A DNA stretch of 64,000 nt from Paenibacillus brasilensis (GTDB lineage Bacteria > Bacillota > Bacilli > Paenibacillales > Paenibacillaceae). Within the stretch, counting starts at the first letter, position 1; the number at the start of each line of letters is the position of its first letter. Of this stretch, positions 29,600 through 41,704 are shown in pieces. A program made the translations under genes and the position numbers. Under the pieces are notes generated by a model. It had not been told where the DNA came from, did not search any database, and saw only the letters and a program-made list of their open reading frames with translations. The DNA lies in contig NZ_CP045298.1 in assembly GCF_009363115.1 (NCBI RefSeq), forward strand, positions 2,470,001 through 2,534,000, read 5' to 3'.

Positions 29600-30610
29600 A
29601 TGACAGTTAAAGTTGGTATTAACGGTTTCGGACGTATTGGACGCCTTGCTTTCCGCCGTATTCAAGACGTGGAAGGTATTGAAGTAGTAGCAATCAACGA
29701 CTTGACAGATTCCAAAATGCTGGCACATCTGTTGAAATATGATACAACACAAGGTACTTTCCAAGGACAAGTAGAAGTACATGACGGCTTCTTCAAAGTA
29801 AACGGTAAAGAAGTTAAAGTTCTGGCTAACCGCAACCCTGAAGAACTGCCTTGGGGAGACCTGGGTGTAGACATCGTTCTGGAATGCACAGGTTTCTTCA
29901 CAACTAAAGAAGCTGCTGAGAAACATTTGAAAGGCGGCGCTAAAAAAGTTGTTATCTCTGCTCCAGCTACTGGCGACATGAAAACTGTCGTTTACAACGT
30001 TAACCATGAAATTCTGGACGGAACTGAAACTGTAATTTCCGGTGCTTCTTGCACAACAAACTGCCTGGCTCCTATGGCTAAAACACTGCAAGACAAATTT
30101 GGTATCGTTGAAGGCTTGATGACTACAATTCACGCTTACACTGGCGACCAAAACACTTTGGATGCTCCACATGCTAAAGGTGACTTCCGTCGTGCTCGCG
30201 CAGCAGCTGAAAACATCATCCCTAACACAACTGGTGCTGCTAAAGCAATCGGTCTGGTTATCCCTGAGTTGAAAGGTAAACTGGATGGCGCGGCTCAACG
30301 TGTTCCAGTACCAACAGGTTCCCTGACTGAGCTGGTAACAGTTCTGGAGAAAACCGTAACTGCTGAAGAAATCAACGCAGCGATGAAAGAAGCTTCCGAT
30401 CCTGAAACTTACGGATACACTGAAGATCAAATCGTTTCTTCTGACATCAAAGGTCTGACTTTCGGTTCTTTGTTTGATGCAACTCAAACTAAAGTCCTGA
30501 CTGTTGGCGACAAACAACTGGTTAAAACTGTAGCTTGGTATGACAATGAAATGTCCTACACTGCACAATTGATCCGTACATTGGAATACTTCGCTAAATT
30601 GGCTAAATAA
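29600..30610 (+). CDS. gapA: Glyceraldehyde-3-phosphate dehydrogenase
   Basis: Glycolytic NAD-dependent enzyme, 336 residues. The N-terminal [14 protein letters not shown] binds NAD and an Asp at 33 (AINDLTD) fits NAD preference. The catalytic Cys151 is in [12 protein letters not shown]. Codon use is strongly biased, as expected of a very highly expressed gene, and this produces long open antisense frames that are not genes. GGGAGG lies upstream of the ATG. A hairpin follows and probably limits read-through into pgk. Confidence 0.98.
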   Translation: MTVKVGINGFGRIGRLAFRRIQDVEGIEVVAINDLTDSKMLAHLLKYDTTQGTFQGQVEVHDGFFKVNGKEVKVLANRNPEELPWGDLGVDIVLECTGFFTTKEAAEKHLKGGAKKVVISAPATGDMKTVVYNVNHEILDGTETVISGASCTTNCLAPMAKTLQDKFGIVEGLMTTIHAYTGDQNTLDAPHAKGDFRRARAAAENIIPNTTGAAKAIGLVIPELKGKLDGAAQRVPVPTGSLTELVTVLEKTVTAEEINAAMKEASDPETYGYTEDQIVSSDIKGLTFGSLFDATQTKVLTVGDKQLVKTVAWYDNEMSYTAQLIRTLEYFAKLAK

Positions 30611-30634
30611 GAATTCCTTATCGAGCAACATCAT

Positions 30635-30670
30635 AGAGCGGAAACAGCAGTTATTGTTTCCGCTCTTTAT
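30635..30670 (+). terminator. Hairpin between gapA and pgk, likely partial terminator
   Basis: AGAGCGGAAACA and TGTTTCCGCTCT form a perfect 12-bp stem with an 8-nt loop, followed by only TTTATAT. The short T-tract suggests incomplete termination or 3'-end stabilisation of a cggR-gapA message. Confidence 0.6.
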
Positions 30671-30732
30671 ATATCAAAATGTGCCTTAAATTCCTGTTTC
30701 GTAAAATTAAAAGGGTGCGGAGGAATATGGAG

Positions 30733-31914
30733 ATGAACAAAAAGAGCGTACGTGATATAGAACTGAATGGAAAACGGGTGTTTGTTCGTGTAGATTTTAA
30801 CGTTCCGGTTGAGGACGGTAAAATTACGGATGACAAGCGTATTCGTGAAACCTTGCCAACAATTAACTACCTGATTGAAAAAGGTGCAAAAGTTATCCTG
30901 GCGAGTCACTTTGGACGTCCAAAAGGTCAGGTCGTTGAATCCATGCGTCTGACTCCTGCTGGCGTGCGTTTGTCTGAGCTGCTCAAAAAGCCTGTTGTTA
31001 AAGTGGACGAAGCAGTTGGTGAGGCTGTTAAAGCAAAAGTGGCTGAACTGCAAAACGGTGACGTGCTGTTGCTTGAAAATGTACGCTTCTATCCAGGAGA
31101 AGAGAAAAATGATCCTGAACTGGCAAAGCAATTTGCTGAGCTGGCTGACATTTTCGTAAATGACGCTTTTGGCGCAGCACACCGTGCTCATGCTTCCACA
31201 GAAGGTATCGCGCATCTTCTTCCGGCTGTTTCCGGCTTGCTGATGGAGAAAGAACTGTCTGTAATCGGTAAAGCTCTTTCAAACCCAGATCGTCCTTTTA
31301 CAGCCATTATCGGCGGTTCCAAAGTAAAAGACAAAATCGACGTGATCGACAACCTGCTGAACATTGCAGATAACGTAATTATTGGCGGCGGCTTGGCTTA
31401 TACATTTTTTAAAGCTCAAGGTCATGAAGTGGGTCAATCCCTGTTGGATGAGTCCAAACTGGACGTAGCTCTTGGATTTATCGAAAAAGCGAAGAAGCTC
31501 GGCAAAAACTTCTATCTTCCAGTAGATGTTGTTATTTCTGACGATTTCAGCGCTACAGCGAACACAAACATTGTGGACATCGACGGTATTCCTGCAGATT
31601 GGGAAGGCGTGGATATCGGACCAAAATCTCGTAAAATCTATGCAGATGTAATCAAAAACTCTAAATTGGTTGTTTGGAATGGACCAATGGGTGTATTTGA
31701 AATCGAACCTTTTGCTGGCGGTACTCGTGAAGTAGCCGAAGCTTGCGCAACAACAGAAGCATACACCATCATTGGTGGCGGTGATTCTGCGGCTGCGGCT
31801 GAGAAATTCCACCTGGCTGACAAAATGGACCACATTTCCACTGGCGGCGGCGCATCTTTGGAATTTATGGAAGGCAAAGCACTTCCGGGTGTTGTTGCAC
31901 TTAACGATAAGTAA
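30733..31914 (+). CDS. pgk: Phosphoglycerate kinase
   Basis: Glycolytic kinase making ATP from 1,3-bisphosphoglycerate. It shows [22 protein letters not shown] and the nucleotide-binding [12 protein letters not shown] and [13 protein letters not shown] 30733 is nine bases after GGAGG and gives 393 residues, the normal length; ATG 30727 is too close and the long upstream reading from 30679 is not credible. It is the third gene of the glycolytic operon. Confidence 0.97.
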   Translation: MNKKSVRDIELNGKRVFVRVDFNVPVEDGKITDDKRIRETLPTINYLIEKGAKVILASHFGRPKGQVVESMRLTPAGVRLSELLKKPVVKVDEAVGEAVKAKVAELQNGDVLLLENVRFYPGEEKNDPELAKQFAELADIFVNDAFGAAHRAHASTEGIAHLLPAVSGLLMEKELSVIGKALSNPDRPFTAIIGGSKVKDKIDVIDNLLNIADNVIIGGGLAYTFFKAQGHEVGQSLLDESKLDVALGFIEKAKKLGKNFYLPVDVVISDDFSATANTNIVDIDGIPADWEGVDIGPKSRKIYADVIKNSKLVVWNGPMGVFEIEPFAGGTREVAEACATTEAYTIIGGGDSAAAAEKFHLADKMDHISTGGGASLEFMEGKALPGVVALNDK

Positions 31915-31960
31915 TCAAACGCTTAGCGCGTAATATAGCTTTAGGGCACCTAATAGTTAG

Positions 31961-32725
<765 letters not shown>

Positions 32726-32726
32726 G

Positions 32727-34271
32727 ATGACAGCACCAAAACCGGTAGCTTTAATTATTATGGACGGATTCGGACTGCGCGACAAAGTGGAAGGCAACGC
32801 GGTTGCACAGGCCAACAAACCGAATTACGACCGGTATTTAAAACAGTATCCTCATGCAACACTGACTGCTTCTGGTGAAGCGGTGGGTCTGCCGGAAGGC
32901 CAAATGGGCAACTCCGAAGTAGGTCACTTGAATATCGGCGCAGGCCGCATTGTATATCAAGACTTGACTCGTATTTCGAAGTCCATTCGTGAGGGTGAAT
33001 TTTTCGATAACGAAACATTGGTTAAAGCAGTTCAGCACGCCAAGAAGAACAACACCAAGCTTCACCTGTACGGACTTCTGTCCGACGGCGGCGTGCATAG
33101 CCATATCAGCCATCTGTTCGCTATGCTGGACCTGGCAAAAAAAGAAGGATTAACAGAAGTGTACATTCATGCTTTCATGGATGGACGCGACGTTATGCCT
33201 GACAGCGGCGTCGGCTTCATGCAACAGCTGATCGCTAAAATTCAGGAAGTGGGCATTGGCCAAATTGCGACCGTACAAGGACGCTATTATGCAATGGACC
33301 GCGACAAACGTTGGGAACGTGTAGAGAAGTCCTACCGTGCAATCGTATACGGAGAAGGTCCTCAATATACTGACCCACTGGAAGCATTAAAGGAATCGTA
33401 TGAAAAATCAGTGTTCGATGAATTTGTGGAGCCAACCGTTATTGTGAAGGCCGACGGAAGTCCTGTAGGGCTGGTTGAGAGCAATGACTCTGTTGTTTTC
33501 CTGAATTTCCGTCCTGACCGTGCGATCCAATTGTCTCAAGTATTTACCAATGAGGATTTCCGTGGTTTTGACCGTGGGCCGAAATGGCCTAAGGATCTGC
33601 ACTTTGTTTGCTTGACCTTGTTCAGTGAAACGGTTGGAGGCTTTGTAGCCTATGAACCGAAAAACCTGGATAATACGTTTGGCGAAGTGCTGGTACAAAA
33701 CAACAAAAAGCAATTGCGTATTGCTGAGACGGAAAAGTATCCGCACGTTACTTTCTTTTTCAGTGGCGGACGCGATGTCGAGCTGCCTGGCGAAACCCGT
33801 GTTTTGATCAACTCGCCTAAAGTAGCTACGTACGACCTGAAGCCTGAAATGAGTGCGTACGAGGTTGCGGATGCTGCAGTGAAGGAAATCGAAGCTGACA
33901 AGCATGACGCAATCATCCTGAACTTTGCCAATCCGGATATGGTTGGACACTCCGGCATGCTGGAGCCGACCATTAAGGCGGTAGAAACGACGGATGAATG
34001 TGTTGGACGTGTTGTTGATGCAGTTAAAGCCAAAGGCGGTGTGGTTGTTATCATTGCCGACCATGGCAACGCCGATATGGAAATTGATGAGCAGGGACGT
34101 CCGTTCACAGCTCATACAACGAATCCGGTTCCGTTCATTTTGACTGATGAGAATATCGTTTTGCGTGAGCATGGAATTCTGGCTGACGTAGCTCCAACGC
34201 TTCTGGATTTAATGCAACTTCCGCAACCTGCGGAAATGACAGGAAAATCTATGATTGCATCCCGCAAGTAA
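32727..34271 (+). CDS. gpmI: 2,3-bisphosphoglycerate-independent phosphoglycerate mutase
   Basis: Manganese-dependent mutase of 514 residues. [15 protein letters not shown] at the N-terminus and the nucleophile serine in [17 protein letters not shown] are clear, and the C-terminal [10 protein letters not shown] carries metal ligands. The ATG follows tpiA after one base, with GGGGGCG inside the tpiA end. An upstream in-frame extension to 32622 lies wholly within tpiA and is rejected. Confidence 0.97.
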   Translation: MTAPKPVALIIMDGFGLRDKVEGNAVAQANKPNYDRYLKQYPHATLTASGEAVGLPEGQMGNSEVGHLNIGAGRIVYQDLTRISKSIREGEFFDNETLVKAVQHAKKNNTKLHLYGLLSDGGVHSHISHLFAMLDLAKKEGLTEVYIHAFMDGRDVMPDSGVGFMQQLIAKIQEVGIGQIATVQGRYYAMDRDKRWERVEKSYRAIVYGEGPQYTDPLEALKESYEKSVFDEFVEPTVIVKADGSPVGLVESNDSVVFLNFRPDRAIQLSQVFTNEDFRGFDRGPKWPKDLHFVCLTLFSETVGGFVAYEPKNLDNTFGEVLVQNNKKQLRIAETEKYPHVTFFFSGGRDVELPGETRVLINSPKVATYDLKPEMSAYEVADAAVKEIEADKHDAIILNFANPDMVGHSGMLEPTIKAVETTDECVGRVVDAVKAKGGVVVIIADHGNADMEIDEQGRPFTAHTTNPVPFILTDENIVLREHGILADVAPTLLDLMQLPQPAEMTGKSMIASRK

Positions 34272-34328
34272 GCTTGATTTAATAAGTATAGGCTTGACCA
34301 ATAAATTATGATTCACAAAGGAGATTAA

Positions 34329-35621
<1,293 letters not shown>

Positions 35622-35707
35622 TATTGCGATAAGATGCTAAAGCTGTTCTAAGCTTCGTGGTTTAAGATAACGAAGCTTGGACGCTCGAAGCTAGACGCAA
35701 TGATTAA

Positions 35708-35743
35708 ACAGATCTGCTCGCTACTGTGAGCAGGTCTGTTTTT
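35708..35743 (+). terminator. Terminator of the glycolytic operon
   Basis: ACAGATCTGCTC pairs with GAGCAGGTCTGT and is followed by TTTTT. A second small dyad, AAGCTTCG and CGAAGCTT near 35652-35680, lies between eno and this hairpin. Confidence 0.9.
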
Positions 35744-35832
35744 GTTATTTTTGTATGCATAGTGCAGATCAGCAGATCAGCATATAGATGTATCCTTGCA
35801 AAGACTTGGTGCGAGCCAATCGGCAAAGCTGG

Positions 35833-35861
35833 TTGTTATCTACTGGAAGCTGTGGTAGAAT
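35833..35861 (+). promoter_or_regulatory. Sigma-A promoter before secG
   Basis: TTGTTA and TAGAAT are 17 bases apart, leaving a leader of about 110 bases before secG. No known riboswitch is visible in the leader. Confidence 0.6.
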
Positions 35862-35979
35862 GAAAGTAGTGTTTTGCGTTAATTTCCGGCTATTCATAAC
35901 ATGATATGGACATGTTTTCATAAAAGAGGCTGTGTTGTTTTGCAAAACAGATGTATAAGCTCAGGAGGTGGGATTTTTC

Positions 35980-36213
35980 ATGGAAATCTTTTTGAAAGTG
36001 CTGCTCGTAGTGTTCTCGATTGCTGTTATTGCGGTTGTTTTACTGCAAAAGGGGAAAAGTGCAGGTTTGTCCGGTGCCATCTCTGGCGGTGCTGAGCATC
36101 TGTTCGGCAAGACAAAAGCTCGCGGTATGGATTTGATTTTGCAACGCGTAACTGCCGTTTTGGGTGCGTGTTTTATGATTATTGCCGTACTGGTTGCATT
36201 TTTTGCAAAATAA
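35980..36213 (+). CDS. secG: Protein translocase subunit SecG
   Basis: Small integral membrane subunit of the SecYEG channel, 77 residues. Two hydrophobic segments are seen ([17 protein letters not shown] and, at the C-terminus, [23 protein letters not shown]), joined by the family segment [22 protein letters not shown] 35980 lies 11 bases after AGGAGG; an in-frame GTG at 35968 overlaps it. secG before rnr and smpB is the usual Bacilli order. Confidence 0.95.
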   Translation: MEIFLKVLLVVFSIAVIAVVLLQKGKSAGLSGAISGGAEHLFGKTKARGMDLILQRVTAVLGACFMIIAVLVAFFAK

Positions 36214-36229
36214 GATAAATAAATACCTT

Positions 36230-36263
36230 AAGCCTTCGTTTCACGGGAAACGGAGGCTTTTTT
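36230..36263 (+). terminator. Terminator after secG
   Basis: AAGCCTTCGTTT pairs with AAACGGAGGCTT, followed by six T. Confidence 0.9.
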
Positions 36264-36399
36264 GGATTTTAGGCAAGCAGGGATGCCGTCGATTAAATTC
36301 GTGTATACTAGGGTATGAGTATATAAGAGCCTTGTAACAGGAACAAGGAACATGCGGATTATTACTGAAAATTAAAGGTCGCCCGAGGTGGACAAAATT

Positions 36400-39003
36400 A
36401 TGATAACAGAGCAACAACTACTTGATTTTATGCGCGAGACCGCATACAAGCCTATGACATACCAGGAGTTGGAGCAGCATTTTGACATTAAGGATGCAGA
36501 CGATTTTCGCGAATTCCTTAAGCTCTTGAACGCATTGGAGGAAGACGGGAAAATTCTGCTGACCCGCACAAACCGTTATGGCGTGCCGGAACGAATGGAT
36601 TTGCAGCGTGGGCGTTTGCAGGCTCATGCCAAGGGCTTTGCTTTTCTCATTCCGGAGGACCGGGAGCACCCGGATGTATACATTCACGCTAACGACTTAA
36701 AGAGCGCGATGAATGGAGACACGGTACTGGTAAGAGTGACGTCGAAGGGACCTGCGGGTGGCCGATTAGAAGGCGAAGTCGTGCGGATCGTGAAGCGCGC
36801 TGTGCTTCAAGTGGTGGGCGTGTTTCAGAGCCACGAAGCATACGGTTTTGTTTTGCCGGACGATAAACGCATTAACCGGGATATTTTTATTCCAAAGGAT
36901 AGCTTCAATGGAGCTGTAAACGGGCAAAAGGTCGTTGTGCGTATTGTGAGCTACCCGGAAGGACGGGCGGCGGCGGAAGGTGAAGTGCTGGAAGTTCTGG
37001 GTCACAAGGATGATCCAGGCGTCGATATTTTGTCAGTGATTCGCAAGCATCAGCTTCCAGAGGCTTTTCCCGACGAAGTGACAGCGGAAGCGGATCAGGC
37101 TCCAGACGCGATTACGGAAGAAGAAATTGTACGTCAGGGTCGTCGCGATCTGCGTGATAAGATCATTGTTACGATTGATGGCGAGGATGCCAAGGACCTG
37201 GATGATGCGGTCAATGTAGAGCGTCTGCCGAACGGGAACTACCGCCTGGGCGTTCATATTGCCGACGTAGGGTATTATGTGCGAGAGAACTCCAAGCTGG
37301 ATCAGGAGGCCTATAATCGCGGTTGTAGCGTGTATTTGGTTGACCGCGTCATTCCGATGCTTCCACACCGGCTTTCAAACGGCATTTGTTCTTTGAATCC
37401 GCAGGTGGATCGTTTGACTTTGTCCTGTGAAATGGAATTCAACGAGCATATGAAGGTTGTAAAGCATGATATTTTCACCAGTGTGATTAAAACGAAGGAA
37501 CGAATGACATACACCAACGTTCGCAAGATCCTCGAAGAGGAAGATGCTGAACTGATGGAACGGTACAAGGATCTGGTAGAGGTATTCCGCACGATGAAGG
37601 AGCTGGCATTGAAGCTGCGTGCTAACCGGATGCGCCGGGGTGCGGTTGATTTTGATTTTGATGAAGCGAAAGTTATTGTAAATGATGAAGGTAAAGCTGT
37701 CGATATCGTTAAAAGAGATCGTACGATCGCCGAGCAAATTATCGAGGAGTTTATGCTGGCAGCCAATGAAACTGTGGCCGAGCATTTTCATTGGCTCAAG
37801 GTACCATTCTTATACCGGATTCATGAGGACCCGGACCCGGAGAAACTGCAAAATTTCATGGCGTTTGCGGCTAATTTTGGACATCAGATTAAAGGCCGCG
37901 GGAATTCCATTCATCCGCGTGCGCTGCAAACATTGCTGGAAGATATCGAGGGTACAAAGGAACAGACAGTGCTTAGTACCATGATGCTGCGTTCGATGAA
38001 GCAAGCAAAGTATGATGCGGAATCGACAGGACATTTTGGACTGGCAGCGGAGTATTATTCTCATTTTACATCGCCAATTCGCCGTTATCCTGATTTGGTG
38101 ATTCACCGTGTTATTCGTGAGGTATTGGAAAATGGCGGGGCTTTGACAGCTGAGCGTCAAGAATATCTGACTGCACGTATGCCTGATATTGCGCAGCAAT
38201 CCTCTGAGCGTGAACGTGTGGCTGTGGATGCAGAGCGCGACACAGAGCAAATGAAAAAGGCTGAATACATGCTGGACAAGGTTGGCGAGGAGTTCGAGGG
38301 CATCATTAGCAGCGTAACCAGCTTTGGTATGTTCATCGAGTTAGACAATACGGTGGAGGGTCTGACGCGCTTGAGTGCGCTTACGGACGACTATTACCAT
38401 TTTGATGAGCAGCATATGGCGTTAATCGGTGAACGCACCTCCAAGGTATTTCGCATCGGGGATGAGGTCAAGGTTCGTGTCGCCCGCGTCAACATGGAGG
38501 ATTACACGATTGATTTTGAGCTTGTCGATATGAAGCCGCGTCAACGCCGTGAGCGGACGGGCGGATCGGGCCAAGGCAGTGGTTTTGCACGTGGCGAGGG
38601 GCGTGGTAAAGGCCGCGAAGGACGTGACCGCAAGGGCGGCAAGGACAAGACTGGCAGAGAGCGTAAGGGCGGTCGTGAAACGGCTGGGAAGCCTAAAGAG
38701 GCCGGCAACGGAGGTATCAGCACTGCAGGTCGCACAGGCCGTGGTGGTGGAAGCGGTGGCGGAGCCAGTTCGGCGGGCAGCTTTGGCTTTGGCAGTGGCA
38801 AGGGCGGATACACTTCGCCAGCAACGGGCGCAAGCAAGCGGCGGAAGAAGACGTCTGCCAGCGGTATTTTTATCGGTGGCGCAGCTACACCTGGGAGTGA
38901 TGCAAGACCAGGCGGTGACGGCGGCACGCGTCGCAAGCGGAAAAATAAGAGCGGCGGTGGCGGCAATAGCACCGCTGGATTTGTGAGGAAAAAGAAAAAG
39001 TAA
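36400..39003 (+). CDS. rnr: Ribonuclease R
   Basis: Processive 3'-5' exoribonuclease of 867 residues. An N-terminal helix-turn-helix-like part and cold-shock domains precede the RNB catalytic domain, whose acidic residues lie in [14 protein letters not shown] and whose later segment is [12 protein letters not shown]. An S1 domain follows ([17 protein letters not shown]). From about 711 the last 155 residues are a disordered basic tail very rich in Gly, Arg and Lys, longer than usual. ATG 36400 follows GAGGTG by nine bases. Confidence 0.96.
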   Translation: MITEQQLLDFMRETAYKPMTYQELEQHFDIKDADDFREFLKLLNALEEDGKILLTRTNRYGVPERMDLQRGRLQAHAKGFAFLIPEDREHPDVYIHANDLKSAMNGDTVLVRVTSKGPAGGRLEGEVVRIVKRAVLQVVGVFQSHEAYGFVLPDDKRINRDIFIPKDSFNGAVNGQKVVVRIVSYPEGRAAAEGEVLEVLGHKDDPGVDILSVIRKHQLPEAFPDEVTAEADQAPDAITEEEIVRQGRRDLRDKIIVTIDGEDAKDLDDAVNVERLPNGNYRLGVHIADVGYYVRENSKLDQEAYNRGCSVYLVDRVIPMLPHRLSNGICSLNPQVDRLTLSCEMEFNEHMKVVKHDIFTSVIKTKERMTYTNVRKILEEEDAELMERYKDLVEVFRTMKELALKLRANRMRRGAVDFDFDEAKVIVNDEGKAVDIVKRDRTIAEQIIEEFMLAANETVAEHFHWLKVPFLYRIHEDPDPEKLQNFMAFAANFGHQIKGRGNSIHPRALQTLLEDIEGTKEQTVLSTMMLRSMKQAKYDAESTGHFGLAAEYYSHFTSPIRRYPDLVIHRVIREVLENGGALTAERQEYLTARMPDIAQQSSERERVAVDAERDTEQMKKAEYMLDKVGEEFEGIISSVTSFGMFIELDNTVEGLTRLSALTDDYYHFDEQHMALIGERTSKVFRIGDEVKVRVARVNMEDYTIDFELVDMKPRQRRERTGGSGQGSGFARGEGRGKGREGRDRKGGKDKTGRERKGGRETAGKPKEAGNGGISTAGRTGRGGGSGGGASSAGSFGFGSGKGGYTSPATGASKRRKKTSASGIFIGGAATPGSDARPGGDGGTRRKRKNKSGGGGNSTAGFVRKKKK

Positions 39004-39078
39004 GTTGATATAACATACTCGTTAGAAGGCTGGAGTTTTCGTGCCAGTAAATGAGCTGATGGGGCTTAAGTATAAAGG

Positions 39079-39119
39079 CGGTTTCTGTCTGTAGTAATGG
39101 ATGGAAACCGTTTGCTTTT
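39079..39119 (+). terminator. Possible terminator after rnr
   Basis: CGGTTTC and GAAACCG are separated by 18 bases and followed by TTTGCTTTT. The T-tract is interrupted. Confidence 0.5.
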
Positions 39120-39163
39120 AGTGTGATACGTGTAAGTTAGAAATGTAGAAGGCTTGACCTTTC

Positions 39164-39193
39164 TTGCTTTTATCATCTGAAATTTGTTACAAT
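39164..39193 (+). promoter_or_regulatory. Candidate sigma-A promoter of smpB
   Basis: TTGCTT and TACAAT are 18 bases apart, about 80 bases before smpB. Confidence 0.5.
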
Positions 39194-39275
39194 ATATTTC
39201 TAGGTAGCTCTTTGTAGCTGGATTCTTGTGCCTGGATTTATATTTGAATTAAGTTATTTATAAGGAGTGGTATTC

Positions 39276-39755
39276 ATGGGTAAGAAGGCAGACGGGAAAG
39301 TGCTCGCCCAGAACAAAAAAGCTTCCCATGACTATTTTATTGAGGACACCTACGAGGCGGGCATGGTGTTAACGGGAACGGAAATTAAGTCTCTGCGGAA
39401 TGGCCGCTCCAATATCAGTGATGCCTTTGCTACGATCCGTAATGGCGAAATTCATATTCACAATATGCATATCAGCCCTTTTGAGCAAGGTAATCGTAAC
39501 AATCCGACCGATCCTACGCGCACGCGTAAGCTGCTGTTGCATAAAGAGCAGATTCGCAAGCTTATCGGTCTGTCCAAACAGGAAGGCTACACGATCGTGC
39601 CGCTGAAGATTTATGTGCGCAACGGTTATGCCAAGCTGCTGCTTGGACTGGGTAGAGGTAAAAAGCAGTATGATAAACGTGATGCAGCTGCTAAACGTGA
39701 TGCACAGCGTGATATTCAACGTGCTTTGCGGGAGAAGCAAAAAATTGCGAGATAG
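39276..39755 (+). CDS. smpB: SsrA-binding protein SmpB
   Basis: Partner of tmRNA in trans-translation, 159 residues. The beta-barrel family segments [33 protein letters not shown] and [17 protein letters not shown] are seen, with a basic C-terminal tail (REKQKIAR). ATG 39276 follows AAGGAG by eight bases; GTG 39267 lies in the ribosome site. The ssrA gene is 250 bases downstream. Confidence 0.97.
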   Translation: MGKKADGKVLAQNKKASHDYFIEDTYEAGMVLTGTEIKSLRNGRSNISDAFATIRNGEIHIHNMHISPFEQGNRNNPTDPTRTRKLLLHKEQIRKLIGLSKQEGYTIVPLKIYVRNGYAKLLLGLGRGKKQYDKRDAAAKRDAQRDIQRALREKQKIAR

Positions 39756-39961
39756 ATTGCTGCAATATTGTGTATGGCACAAATTACGTGAATAAGTTAC
39801 ATGTTCCTGTAATGGTGCTATTTTATCGAGCTGAAATGGCTTCATTCCGTTTCGTTATGACATGTTATATGTTATACTAACGAAGTAGTAAGTTTTAATG
39901 TATTTTAATTTGTTCGACTGTTGAATCTCAGAATTCAGCTTCCGATATTATGCATGCTTAT

Positions 39962-39999
39962 GCTCCGGTATTTCCGGATTTATCCGTGGAGCCCTTTTT
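39962..39999 (+). terminator. Possible terminator between smpB and ssrA
   Basis: GCTCCGGTAT pairs imperfectly with ATCCGTGGAGC, followed by CCTTTTT. Confidence 0.5.
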
Positions 40000-40006
40000 A
40001 TAACAA

Positions 40007-40368
40007 GGGGGCGTTTATGGATTCGACGGGGATAGTTCGAGCATGGGTAGCGGGTAGTGGGGACGCGTCCGCTTCATCAACGCTAAAGCCTATTAAACGG
40101 CAAACAACAAAACAACTACGCTTTCGCAGCTTAATAACCTGTGAGCGTGCTTCTACTCTGCATCGCCCATGTGACAGGGATAGGGGCTAACAAATAGTGG
40201 GATACGCTGTCTCATCTCCGCCTGCGGTGAGCTGAAGAAGACAATCAGGCTGACCCAACGTATAGCCGGTTACGGGGCGATACTCGGGTGACATCAAAAC
40301 TGTGACTACACCCGTAGAAGCTTATGTGTCGTTATCTTCGGACAGGGGTTCGACTCCCCTCGCCTCCA
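40007..40368 (+). ncRNA. ssrA: Transfer-messenger RNA (tmRNA)
   Basis: The 362-nt RNA rescues stalled ribosomes. The acceptor 5' strand GGGGGCG pairs with CGCCTCC at the 3' end, TTTATGGATTCGACGGGG marks the tRNA-like 5' part, and GGGGTTCGACTCCCC is the T arm. CCA is not encoded. The internal tag frame runs from GGC at 40099 to tandem TAA at 40132, reading GKQQNNYAFAA; the ribosome adds Ala from the charged tmRNA first. The tag end AFAA fits recognition by ClpXP. Confidence 0.97.
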
Positions 40369-40382
40369 TTTAAGTACTATGA

Positions 40383-40412
40383 AAAAAGCGACCGTAATTG
40401 GTCGCTTTTTGT
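40383..40412 (+). terminator. Terminator after ssrA
   Basis: AAAAGCGACC pairs with GGTCGCTTTT, followed by TGTTTTT. Confidence 0.92.
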
Positions 40413-40511
40413 TTTTCCAGCTCATGTTGAAGCAATGCTGGATTAATTCGATGCTCAAGTGTTCGGATGGCACTCTACTAAAGAAATTTAAATAAATTCA
40501 TCTGTACCGTA

Positions 40512-40760
40512 TCATAGAATCGATGAGTAATCCCCAGAAAAAAATCTAGCATGGACTTTCTCTAACTCCTGTATCAAACCTAATGTTTCTTCGTAGGCTC
40601 CGATCTCCTTCAACAGTTCAACGTCCTTGATTTTATAGACTGCAACTGACCAATTCTCATTATGCTTACTACATATATCGCTATTACTCTTCAATTCCTT
40701 AAACTTACTTTTACTTAGTTGTTTAGGATACGGGTCCCAATTTTTAGTAATGTTTAAATC
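40512..40760 (-). pseudogene. Unrecognised small ORF or 3' remnant after the STAND gene
   Basis: An open frame of 83 codons runs from a stop at 40761-40763 to 40512, overlapping the end of the STAND gene by a few bases. The only standard start inside is TTG at 40694, with AAGGAA directly against it, which is too close. The frame is rich in Lys and Glu (VELLKEIGAYEETL, ELEKVHARFF). I recognise no family. It may be the 3' end of a truncated gene or a small partner of the STAND gene. Confidence 0.35.
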
Positions 40761-41704
40761 TCAAACATTGATAGCTCATCAGAAATGAAAGCAGTCGAAG
40801 AGCGGGGGGTTCCGGAATCATCATAATAAAATTCATATTTGCAGAGAGAAAGATGATTTAATACTTTGCTTTCTTCACATTCATAACTAAGTTGATTTAA
40901 GTAACCTTCAATTTTGGGGCTAACATATAGTCGATTAAATTGGAAGGGGTCTAATTCTTGATACATTCTGTACATGCGCCCCTCCCAATCATAATTTTTA
41001 AAATAGTAGATTCCGAATTCAGCATAATAAATACTATTCTGAGTTTCTTTATTGTATTTAATTGTACGTTTTAATTTGTCAAAATTATTACCCCACACCT
41101 CTTTCCAGAACTCTTGGCAGGATTCTCCATCGGAATCTTCTTCATTCCTGTACTCCATGCATGTTGTAAAAGCATAACAGAAAGTGTAAATAGGAATGTG
41201 AAGGAAACGGACCCATTGTGAATCTTGGAGGACAAAATTTCCAAAGACAATCTCGCAAAGAACAGGATCGTTTTTCAAATAGTGATTGTATATATCGCTT
41301 GATAAAAATTCCGAGGCACGGATCACGGGTTCATCTAAATACATGAATGAACCAAAAGTTTCAGCACAGAAATCAATTAGGTTAGTAAGTTTTGAATTTG
41401 TGTTTTGTTGGAGTAAATGTTGAATTATTATTATACATAAACTGCTTTCCACATCAGGAAGATTCCCAATGTCATGCAATGCTGCGAGAGACAGTGTAAT
41501 TGATTCCCTTGTTTGCAAATAGTCATGAATATAGTGAAGGCGATTGTTTTTAAATATTCTTCTTAGTTCTTTTTTTAGAGAGGGTTGAAGATCGCTCTCA
41601 GTTATAAATTCTGAAATCTGCTCATCATCAAGGGGGAGTTCATTTGGGCCGAAAAGCCAATTTTCTGCGTCTTCTTTTACCATTTCTAATGATTGTTCTT
41701 TTTC
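40754..41704 (-). pseudogene. 3' segment of IS-disrupted nuclease-STAND gene
   Basis: This is the C-terminal 316 codons of the protein whose start is at 45196. It follows the left IS end. The GTG of the IS terminus at 41707 could in theory start it, but the true reading continues from the upstream part: the 9-bp duplication codes EKE and is followed by QSLEMVKEDAENWLFG. The segment is acidic and predicted largely helical, with no domain I can name. It probably belongs to the sensor or effector end of the STAND protein. Base composition is AT-rich, unlike the flanking housekeeping genes. Confidence 0.8.
41696..41704. repeat. Left target-site duplication of the IS element
   Basis: TTCTTTTTC, repeated exactly at 42938-42946. 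Confidence 0.9.
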
